Assembly: GCA_003539625.1 (NCBI GenBank)
Contig: DPOU01000022.1
Coordinates: 1-40,970, forward strand
DNA: 40,970 bases
Direction: 5' to 3'
Source: Acholeplasmatales bacterium
GTDB taxonomy: Bacteria > Bacillota_I > Bacilli_A > ML615J-28 > CAG-313
Part shown: one piece after another, positions 24,902 to 31,751 of the stretch
How positions within the stretch are numbered: position 1 is the stretch's first letter
How the letters are laid out: each line of letters starts with the position of its first letter
Notes under the pieces: model-generated
What the model saw: only the letters and a program-made list of their open reading frames with translations
Databases searched by the model: none
Told to the model about the DNA's origin: nothing
Translations under genes and position numbers: made by a program

Positions 24902-25375
24902 TTATAAAAGAATTTTGTTTCCTGCTTTTAACCACGTACCAGCATTTGCTCTTAATATTTGTTCAGCACTTCTATTAGTTGTTGAAATTATGGTATCTAC
25001 TGTATCATTTTGTTTTACAGTATATGTGTCATTACGAGGAATTTTAATTACTTGATTGTCTTTCAATTCTAATATTGCAAAGTTATTGTACATGCCAAGT
25101 AATACTGGATCAACACCTAATTTAGTAGATATTAGTTCTATTGTATCACCCGGTTTTATTGTATAGTTTTCGAAATAATAATCTATTTCTTTACTACTAC
25201 CTTTTGGTACTAACAATATTTGACCTGGAAAAATTGCATTGCTTGTTAACATATTAATGTCAGTTAATGATGCTACCGTTGTGTCATATTTTTTGGCAAT
25301 TGTGTATAATGTGTCGCCTTTTTTAACAACATACTCAACATAATCTATTCTTTGACCAAAATCGTTATAATTCAT
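24902..25375 (-). CDS. protein of three LysM repeats, no signal peptide
   Basis: The 157 residues consist almost entirely of three LysM modules: about 14-58 (YVVKKGDTLYTIAKKY), 70-113 (YTIKPGDTIELISTKLG) and 116-157 (YTVKQNDTVDTIIS). LysM binds N-acetylglucosamine-containing chains such as peptidoglycan. There is no N-terminal hydrophobic segment and no catalytic domain, as in spore-coat or morphogenetic LysM proteins that act from the cytoplasm. It has GAGAGGTG before the ATG. It is preceded by an independent hairpin RNA unit and may depend on read-through from it. Confidence 0.85.
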   Translation of the reverse strand: MNYNDFGQRIDYVEYVVKKGDTLYTIAKKYDTTVASLTDINMLTSNAIFPGQILLVPKGSSKEIDYYFENYTIKPGDTIELISTKLGVDPVLLGMYNNFAILELKDNQVIKIPRNDTYTVKQNDTVDTIISTTNRSAEQILRANAGTWLKAGNKILL

Positions 25376-25424
25376 CTTTTTTCACCTCTCACATTATTAT
25401 ATGAGAAAAGTGTCTTTTTGACAT

Positions 25425-25485
25425 AAAAAAATGTAGTTTTCTAATTAGATAGGCTGGGGACCGAGGATTTATTAGAAAACTACAC
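25425..25485 (-). ncRNA. candidate small hairpin RNA with C-rich loop
   Basis: A perfect 14-bp inverted repeat (25432-25445 with 25471-25484) encloses a 25-base loop and is followed on the minus strand by seven U. A promoter 17 bases in spacing lies so close that the transcript should begin at the base of the stem. The predicted RNA is about 60 nt. Its loop contains UCCUC and UCCCC, complementary to Shine-Dalgarno-type GAGGA/GGGGA, as in C-rich-loop sRNAs of Firmicutes. It could instead be an attenuator for the LysM gene. Confidence 0.6.
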
Positions 25486-25489
25486 TAAT

Positions 25490-25518
25490 AGTATAGCACA
25501 AATTTGTCCGTTTTTCAA
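25490..25518 (-). promoter_or_regulatory. promoter of the hairpin RNA
   Basis: TTGAAA (25513-25518) and TATACT (25490-25495) on the minus strand have a 17-base spacer. The spacer contains one of the two ACAAATTTGT palindromes. Confidence 0.75.
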
Positions 25519-25536
25519 ATAATATGACAAATTTGT
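25498..25536. promoter_or_regulatory. two identical 10-bp palindromes flanking the -35 box
   Basis: ACAAATTTGT, which equals its own reverse complement, occurs at 25498-25507 (between -35 and -10) and at 25527-25536 (upstream of -35), 29 bases start to start, close to three helical turns. This spacing suits cooperative repressor dimers. The regulator is unknown. Confidence 0.55.
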
Positions 25537-25558
25537 TACATAATTTTAGTTTTTTACT

Positions 25559-27472
25559 TTATTTACGAGCTAATGTTGCAATTTCGTCTTTTAACATATT
25601 GACAAAATCATCAATTGGCATATTAAATGATTGGTTAGAACCATGATGACGATAAGTAACTGAATTGTTTGCTTTTTCTTGATCACCAAGTACAAGTGTA
25701 TAAGGAATCTTCTTTACTTGAGTTTCTCTTATCTTATAATTAAGTTTTTCTTCACGATCATCAATTGATACTCTAATACCAGCATTTATTAAAATTTCTT
25801 CAATTTCTTTGGCATAAGCTAGGTGCGCATCATTATTAACAGGAATAATAGTTACTTGTTTAGGCGCAAGCCATAGTGGGAATGCTCCAGCAAAATGTTC
25901 AGTGATTATACCAATAAAACGTTCAATTGAACCAAAACAAGCACGGTGAATCATTACAGGAGTTTTCTTAGAACCATCTTCTGCGATATATTTGCAATTG
26001 AATCTTCCTGGTAATTGCATATCTAATTGTACTGTACCACATTGCCAAATACGATTCATTGAATCTCTTAATTTGAAGTCAAGTTTAGGTCCATAGAAAG
26101 CACCATCTCCTGGGTTAATTTTGAAATCATGACCAGTTGCAAGGCAAGCTTTCTTTAAATCCTCTTCTGCTTTATCCCATACTTCTATAGAGCCAATATA
26201 ATTATCTTCTGGTCTAGTCGATAATTCAATTGAATAATTTAGGCCAAATACTGAATATACATAGTCATATAATGAAATTATATTTGCTACTTCTTCGCCA
26301 ATTTGATCTTCTGTTATCATTGTATGAGCATCATCTTGAGTAAATCCTCTTACTCTAAATAAACCATTCAATGCACCACTTGCTTCATAACGATGAACGT
26401 TTCCTAATTCAGCGTATCTTAATGGTAATTCTTTATAAGAATGTAAACTATTATTATAAACAAGTATTGCACCTGGACAATTCATTGGTTTAATTGCGTA
26501 TGTACCATCTTCTACTTCAACTGTAAACATATCATCTTTATAATGATCCCAATGTCCTGAAGTTTCCCATAATTGACGGTTTAACATAATTGGGGTATTA
26601 ATAACCATATACCCTCTTTCTTTATGTAATTTTATCCAGAAATCTTCTAATGTTCTACGTAATGTATATCCGTTAGGTAGCCAGAAAGCAAGTCCTGGAC
26701 CATATTCACTAAACATAAATAATTCTAGTTCTTTGCCTAGTTTACGATGATCACGTTTTTTTCTTTCTTCAAGGTCTACTAGATGTTGTTTTAATTCTTC
26801 TTCATTCATGAAACAAGTTCCATAAATTCTTTGTAATTGTGCCTTTTTAGCATCACCACGCCAGTATGCCCCACTTACGCTTAAAAGTTTAAAGTTTTTA
26901 AGCCACTTTGTATTTGCTACGTGTGGGCCTCTACATAAATCACAGAAGTTACCTTGTTGATAAACGCTAATAACTACGCCATCTTCTAATTCATTTATTA
27001 GTTCTTCTTTATAAACATCATTTTTAAACATTTCTAACGCTTCTGCTTTAGATACTTCTTTACGAACAATTGGTTCTGCCGCTGCAACAAGAGCTTGCAT
27101 CTTTTTTTCAATTTTTGGCAAGTCTTCTTCAGTTATTTTAACATCGCCTAAATCAATGTCGTAATAGAACCCTTCTTCAATTGCAGGTCCAACACCAAAC
27201 ATTGCGTTAGGATATAACTCACGAATTGCTTGAGCTAATAAGTGTGCACATGAATGGTTTAATACTGATTCATATCCTGAAGTGCCACCAGTGATTAGTT
27301 CAATTTTACCATTATGAAGAATAGGACTATTTAAATCAATTAATTCATCATTTAATTTAGCTATAAAGCATTTTTTAGCAAGACTAGGTGATATACTTGT
27401 TGCAATTTGATTTGCAGTAACACCATTTTCAAATTCTTTGACTGATAAATCAGGGAAAGTTATTTTAATCAT
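25559..27472 (-). CDS. thrS: threonyl-tRNA synthetase
   Basis: The 637 residues show the standard order: TGS domain (1-62), editing domain with the HSCAH zinc-like motif and YGTCF, and a class II catalytic core with motif 2 (RYEASGALNGLFRVRGFTQD) and the zinc ligands around MNCPG, then the anticodon-binding domain from about 535. It charges tRNA-Thr. It has AAAGGAG before the ATG and lies directly downstream of a T-box with a threonine specifier. Confidence 0.97.
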   Translation of the reverse strand: MIKITFPDLSVKEFENGVTANQIATSISPSLAKKCFIAKLNDELIDLNSPILHNGKIELITGGTSGYESVLNHSCAHLLAQAIRELYPNAMFGVGPAIEEGFYYDIDLGDVKITEEDLPKIEKKMQALVAAAEPIVRKEVSKAEALEMFKNDVYKEELINELEDGVVISVYQQGNFCDLCRGPHVANTKWLKNFKLLSVSGAYWRGDAKKAQLQRIYGTCFMNEEELKQHLVDLEERKKRDHRKLGKELELFMFSEYGPGLAFWLPNGYTLRRTLEDFWIKLHKERGYMVINTPIMLNRQLWETSGHWDHYKDDMFTVEVEDGTYAIKPMNCPGAILVYNNSLHSYKELPLRYAELGNVHRYEASGALNGLFRVRGFTQDDAHTMITEDQIGEEVANIISLYDYVYSVFGLNYSIELSTRPEDNYIGSIEVWDKAEEDLKKACLATGHDFKINPGDGAFYGPKLDFKLRDSMNRIWQCGTVQLDMQLPGRFNCKYIAEDGSKKTPVMIHRACFGSIERFIGIITEHFAGAFPLWLAPKQVTIIPVNNDAHLAYAKEIEEILINAGIRVSIDDREEKLNYKIRETQVKKIPYTLVLGDQEKANNSVTYRHHGSNQSFNMPIDDFVNMLKDEIATLARK

Positions 27473-27489
27473 AATTTTATCTCCTTTTT

Positions 27490-27753
27490 AAAAATAAAAG
27501 CCTTAGAACGTTAGGTTTTGACTAACACTCTAAGGACGAAAAAACAAACGGCTTTTATTTGCTTTTGCGCGGTACCACCTTAGTTCAAAGGATTACTTTG
27601 CAGCTTTATTTCTTTAACGCAGAAATTAACTTACGATTGTTATTTCTAACAACAACTCCTAGGTAGTAACAATTAGACTTAATCTGGTTATTCTCACTAT
27701 CTAACCTCACTGGAAAATCAGTATCTAATTATCTTGTCCTAATCAACGTCTTT
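27490..27753 (-). promoter_or_regulatory. T-box riboswitch (threonine) of thrS
   Basis: The T-box core AAGGTGGTACCGCG is at 27568-27581. The stem I specifier loop lies between helices UAGG/CCUA and AAUUAGA/UCUAAUU, with its 3' side GUUACUA giving the specifier ACU, a threonine codon (27665-27667). Uncharged tRNA-Thr should block termination and raise thrS expression. It fills the 326-base gap between dnaI and thrS. Confidence 0.93.
27501..27535 (-). terminator. T-box terminator of thrS
   Basis: CCTTAGAACGTTAG (27501-27514) pairs with 27522-27535, allowing wobble, and is followed on the minus strand by UUUUAUUUUU. It ends just before the thrS ribosome binding site. Confidence 0.9.
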
Positions 27754-27759
27754 ACAAAT

Positions 27760-27788
27760 ATTATACACCTTTTATAATTTATTTTCAA
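27760..27788 (-). promoter_or_regulatory. sigma-A promoter of the thrS T-box
   Basis: TTGAAA (27783-27788) and TATAAT (27760-27765) on the minus strand have a 17-base spacer, starting 10 bases after the dnaI stop codon. Confidence 0.88.
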
Positions 27789-27798
27789 GTGTTTTTTA

Positions 27799-28656
27799 TT
27801 ATTTTCGATGGTTTTCATCATCTAATTGAACAAAAGTCATCAATGTTTTAATTCTTTCATTTATCCTTGATGCACGAAGTTCATCAATTTCGCGACCAGT
27901 ATCTTTTAAATGTTCAAATAGTAAGTTTTCGTCTAAGTTTGAACTTATAAATGTTAAGCGTTTATTTAGCATACGGTCTTGTAAGATTGAACCTAATACT
28001 TCATCACGAATGAAACTTGTTAGCATTTCACCACCAAAATCATCAAGCATTAATATTTCAACTTCTTTTAATCTATCAACAACGTCTTCTAAATTACCGG
28101 TTGAAATTGAACTTTTTAAAGTTCTAACTAAATCGGGATAATAAGCAAATAGTACTTTGTGACCTCTATAAGCTAACTCTTTTGCAAGATATGCCAATAA
28201 ATAGGTTTTACCACATCCATATCTACCATGAATGTAAAGGCCTTTTTCTGGTAAATCTTTCTGACTAATATATGATTTTATTAATCCCAACACTTTAGTA
28301 CGTTTTTCATTGATAAAAATATCCGAGAAGTTAAAATTGTCAAAACTACATGACATTAATATTAAATTATTATTTAAAGCATCTTTATCTAATTCTTTTT
28401 GTAACAAATTACATGGTACATAATCAATGTTAAATTGTACACCATTATAATCTAATTGAGGTTGATAACCCTTGCTTGCTTGTGTACAATTATCCATTTT
28501 CTTGCACATTTTGCATTTTTCTTTTTTTAGGTAATATGCTAGTAAAACACTAAAGTTGTTATTAATTTCCTCTTTTGTTAATTGATTATTTTTAACTAGA
28601 TTTACAATATCTTTATCTTTTGCAAATTCTTTTAAATAATCTTCACGATTCAACAT
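27799..28656 (-). CDS. dnaI: primosomal helicase loader DnaI
   Basis: This 285-residue AAA+ protein loads the replicative helicase with DnaB and DnaD. The N-terminal part has a cysteine cluster (C48, C51, C57, C82) like the zinc site of Bacillus DnaI. The ATPase has Walker A GRYGCGKT (144-151) and Walker B LMLDD (202-206), with a sensor region ISSN. It has GGAGG before the ATG and follows dnaB by three bases. Confidence 0.92.
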   Translation of the reverse strand: MLNREDYLKEFAKDKDIVNLVKNNQLTKEEINNNFSVLLAYYLKKEKCKMCKKMDNCTQASKGYQPQLDYNGVQFNIDYVPCNLLQKELDKDALNNNLILMSCSFDNFNFSDIFINEKRTKVLGLIKSYISQKDLPEKGLYIHGRYGCGKTYLLAYLAKELAYRGHKVLFAYYPDLVRTLKSSISTGNLEDVVDRLKEVEILMLDDFGGEMLTSFIRDEVLGSILQDRMLNKRLTFISSNLDENLLFEHLKDTGREIDELRASRINERIKTLMTFVQLDDENHRK

Positions 28657-28659
28657 ATA

Positions 28660-29961
28660 CTAGTCCTCCTTTTCAGGATTAAAGAATTTTCTTAATTCTT
28701 CTAAATCACTATTTGTAGTTTTTGCTTCCTCATTAGTTTCAATTTTTGGCTTTAAGTCATTTTTGTAATCTTGATACCAACTTGGTACACTCTTTTGAGT
28801 TTTAGTTCTATACGATGTTTTAGTTTTCTTTGTTGTATTTAGGTTATTGATATAATCAAGTGCATCTAAAGTTGATACTACTTTAGCCCTTTTCCAAGTA
28901 TTAATTATTTTAAGAAAATAATTGTAATTAGGTATTTGGCCATTCAATTCAACTAACACATAGCCAATTAAAACATTTAATACTCCAATACTAATATTGG
29001 TATCTCTTAATAATTGATCGAACATTTCAATTTCATTCCCCGTTAAAGCTGTACCAGTTTTTTGTTTTACAAAATCATTAGGGGATGCCGTTTCTAAAAA
29101 AGTAATTAATTTATTATTAGTTTTGGTTGTTGCTTTAACCTTAGTAATTGGAACTACTCCAACTTTTTTACCACGACTATTATATATGCTTTTTGCAACC
29201 TTAGCTAATTCTGCATAATCAACATTCTTATTTTCATCACAAGAGCGTATTACCGCATCTTTCATTTCTTCTTCGTTTAATTGATATAAAAAGCTATATC
29301 TAGCAATTAAATCCATAAATTCTTGATCAACAAAATATGTTTCTTTAATTACATCGTGAGCGCCAATAAGAATACTAAATCTAGCAAAATCAAATTTTTT
29401 ATTATTAATGACAATACCATTATTTTTACCACTATAAATTGCTTGAGCAAGTTGAATATCTTCATATGGTTCAATATTGTATATTTCATCAAAAGTATGC
29501 GTAATTCTTTCAAATTTATTTACATCTAATTTTCTTATAGCATATTCACAATATATTTTTGCATATTCTTTTTCGCCTACTTGATATTCTAATAAAGTAG
29601 ATAATTCTACATTATTAAAAAAGTCTATTCCATCTAGTGGCTTTTTCAGTAAATATATGTACAAATTATCATTATAATAAGTTTCTAATAAACCAATTGC
29701 TTCAAGTTTATTTCTAATTTCAACAAAGCGATCAAGAGATCTCAAGTGCATCTGTCTAATTATTTTTTCATGTTGTAAAATTTCTGATTCATAATTACCA
29801 TCTTCTACAAATGTGTATAAAGTTTGATAAAGTGATATTACTTTATCTCCTACTATTGGCATGTAGAGTTTTAAAACATTTTTTCTATCAGCATCGGTCA
29901 ATTGACTAGAAATCATAATTTCAAAATCGCATAGATTAGAGATTGGGTATTTATTCTGCAT
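28660..29961 (-). CDS. dnaB: replication initiation and membrane attachment protein DnaB (DnaB/DnaD family)
   Basis: The 433-residue protein has a winged-helix N-terminal half (KNVLKLYMPIVGDKVISLYQTLYTF) and a DnaB_2/DDBH2-type helical domain at about 290-365, whose end has NYNYFLKIINTWKRAKVVS, the recognisable family motif. It ends in a charged, disordered tail. It assembles the primosome on the membrane and is not related to the E. coli helicase DnaB. It overlaps the small gene in front by 11 bases and is followed by dnaI, as in Bacillus. Confidence 0.9.
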   Translation of the reverse strand: MQNKYPISNLCDFEIMISSQLTDADRKNVLKLYMPIVGDKVISLYQTLYTFVEDGNYESEILQHEKIIRQMHLRSLDRFVEIRNKLEAIGLLETYYNDNLYIYLLKKPLDGIDFFNNVELSTLLEYQVGEKEYAKIYCEYAIRKLDVNKFERITHTFDEIYNIEPYEDIQLAQAIYSGKNNGIVINNKKFDFARFSILIGAHDVIKETYFVDQEFMDLIARYSFLYQLNEEEMKDAVIRSCDENKNVDYAELAKVAKSIYNSRGKKVGVVPITKVKATTKTNNKLITFLETASPNDFVKQKTGTALTGNEIEMFDQLLRDTNISIGVLNVLIGYVLVELNGQIPNYNYFLKIINTWKRAKVVSTLDALDYINNLNTTKKTKTSYRTKTQKSVPSWYQDYKNDLKPKIETNEEAKTTNSDLEELRKFFNPEKED

Positions 29962-30322
29962 AATTACTACCTTTACTCTTTAAAACCAATGTCTTGTCAA
30001 GTAGATTATAAATATCGATGATAACTTTTTTGCCTCTTGCAAAAGAAATTAAGTAGTGTGTATTTACTTTCATAGCAACACCTGTTTCATACATTGACAT
30101 TTCTAATAGTGTTACTATTACTTCAACTTTTTTATTGGTGAAAAGCATTTCATGGTAGTGATTATCAACATGCATTAGCTTAAAACCAGCTCTTTTAAGT
30201 GTAGTTGAAATTTGATTTTGTGTGGTTAAAACATCACTTCCATAATAATGATTGCGTAATTGTTCATCACTATTTACATTGCTAGTTTCAAAACTATTCT
30301 TAAAATAATCACTTATAGCCAT
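29951..30322 (-). CDS. conserved small protein of unknown function between coaE and dnaB
   Basis: The 123 residues form an alpha/beta-looking, soluble protein with segments LKRAGFKLMHVDNHYHEML, VEVIVTLLEMSMYETGVAM and HYLISFARGKKVIIDIYN. There is no signal peptide or enzyme motif. It starts 1 base after the mutM-coaE stop, has AAAGGAAG before the ATG, and overlaps dnaB by 11 bases, so it is translated with the replication genes. In Bacillus this interval holds other genes (nrdR, speD, gapB); it does not look like NrdR, as it lacks the zinc-ribbon cysteines. Confidence 0.75.
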   Translation of the reverse strand: MAISDYFKNSFETSNVNSDEQLRNHYYGSDVLTTQNQISTTLKRAGFKLMHVDNHYHEMLFTNKKVEVIVTLLEMSMYETGVAMKVNTHYLISFARGKKVIIDIYNLLDKTLVLKSKGSNYAE

Positions 30323-30323
30323 T

Positions 30324-31742
30324 TTATTCTTCCTTTCTTATTATTTCATTTACTTGTTCTATAGTATAACACAATTCTTTAGAATTATCAATGATATAGT
30401 CTGACTTTTGACATTTTTCTTCTTGTGTCATATGAGCATCGATTCTTTTTTTTGCTTCTTCCAAAGTTAAATTATTGCGATTCATTAGTCTATTTATTTG
30501 GACATCATCTGATGTTTTTACACAAATGATTTTTTGACATAAGCTATCAAAATGAGCTTCAAACATCAATGGAACACTTACAAATATTAAACCATGAGGA
30601 GCTTTAACTATTTCATCTTCTAATACATCATAAACTATTGGATGAATTATTTTGTTTATAATTTGGCGATTATGTTCACTTTCATAGATAAATTGAGCTA
30701 ATTTTTTGTCATCTATTTCGTTATTGCTATTCAATATTTTCCTATCGAATTTGTTAATTAATGCTTTATAGATTAGTTTATTAGGTTTTTTTTCTTCCTT
30801 TACAATTTCATCAGCATCAAGTACCAAGTAACCTTTTTCTTTAAGATATGTTGTTACAGTAGTCTTACCGGTTGCGATTGAACCAGTAATACCAATCACT
30901 TTTTTATTCGGCAAAGTTTGACATCTAGGACAATAATAAGTTCCTCTACCGCCTACTTTTGTCTTTACTATAGGGGTTTTACAAACAGGGCAAGGCTCAT
31001 TTTCTTTTGAATGAACTAGCAATTCTAATTGAAATAAACCCGTTACACCAAGACTACTTGTATAACTTCTTATTGTTGTACCTCCTGCTTGGATAGCTTT
31101 TGCAAGCACTATTCTAGATGATTCTAAGATACTTTCAGCATCTTTTATAGTAATTTCCTTGGTTAATGTAAATGGATTTAGCTTACTCATAAAGCAAACT
31201 TCATCAACATAAATGTTACCTAGGCCACAAATAATTTCTTGATCCAATAAAGCGGTTTTAATAAATATATTCTTTTTAGATAACTTATTCAATAGTTCTT
31301 GTTCAGTAAATGTTTCATCATTAGCCTCCTTGCCTAGCTTTGCAAGGGCAGGATATTTCATAATTTGGGCTTTATCAATGGTATTTAATAGTGCCATTCT
31401 GCCAAATTTTCTAGTATCATGATATCTAAAACTTATATTATTATCTAATGTGAAAACAATATGTTCGTGTTTTTCTTTTGGAGCATCTAGATTTTTGATA
31501 AAGAACTTACCTTCCATTCTAAGATGCGATATTAATGAACAATCATCAAAAATAAATATTAAATATTTACCATATCTGTCAATTTTCTTTATTGTTTTGC
31601 CTTTTAATGTTGAAATAAAATCTTCTTTAGTACAATTTTCCAGCATTCTTTCATAATATACTTTTACATCAGTTATTGTTTTATTCAAAATTTGTCTTTC
31701 TAATGTTCTTCTAACTGTTTCTACTTCTGGTAATTCAGGCAT
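30324..31742 (-). CDS. mutM-coaE: fused formamidopyrimidine-DNA glycosylase and dephospho-CoA kinase
   Basis: One 472-residue frame carries two complete enzymes. Residues 1-276 are MutM: catalytic PELPE at the N-terminus (P2, E3), the conserved Lys in GKYLIF, the helix-two-turn-helix near DQEIICGLGNIYVDE and the zinc finger C251, C254, C271, C274. Residues 281-472 are CoaE: P-loop GSIATGKT (287-294), DADEIV and the LID-side arginines NRLMNRN. MutM excises oxidised guanine; CoaE makes the last step of CoA. The linker is about five residues. In Bacilli the two genes are near neighbours, so loss of a stop codon explains the fusion. Confidence 0.93.
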   Translation of the reverse strand: MPELPEVETVRRTLERQILNKTITDVKVYYERMLENCTKEDFISTLKGKTIKKIDRYGKYLIFIFDDCSLISHLRMEGKFFIKNLDAPKEKHEHIVFTLDNNISFRYHDTRKFGRMALLNTIDKAQIMKYPALAKLGKEANDETFTEQELLNKLSKKNIFIKTALLDQEIICGLGNIYVDEVCFMSKLNPFTLTKEITIKDAESILESSRIVLAKAIQAGGTTIRSYTSSLGVTGLFQLELLVHSKENEPCPVCKTPIVKTKVGGRGTYYCPRCQTLPNKKVIGITGSIATGKTTVTTYLKEKGYLVLDADEIVKEEKKPNKLIYKALINKFDRKILNSNNEIDDKKLAQFIYESEHNRQIINKIIHPIVYDVLEDEIVKAPHGLIFVSVPLMFEAHFDSLCQKIICVKTSDDVQINRLMNRNNLTLEEAKKRIDAHMTQEEKCQKSDYIIDNSKELCYTIEQVNEIIRKEE

Positions 31743-31751
31743 TTCTACCTC

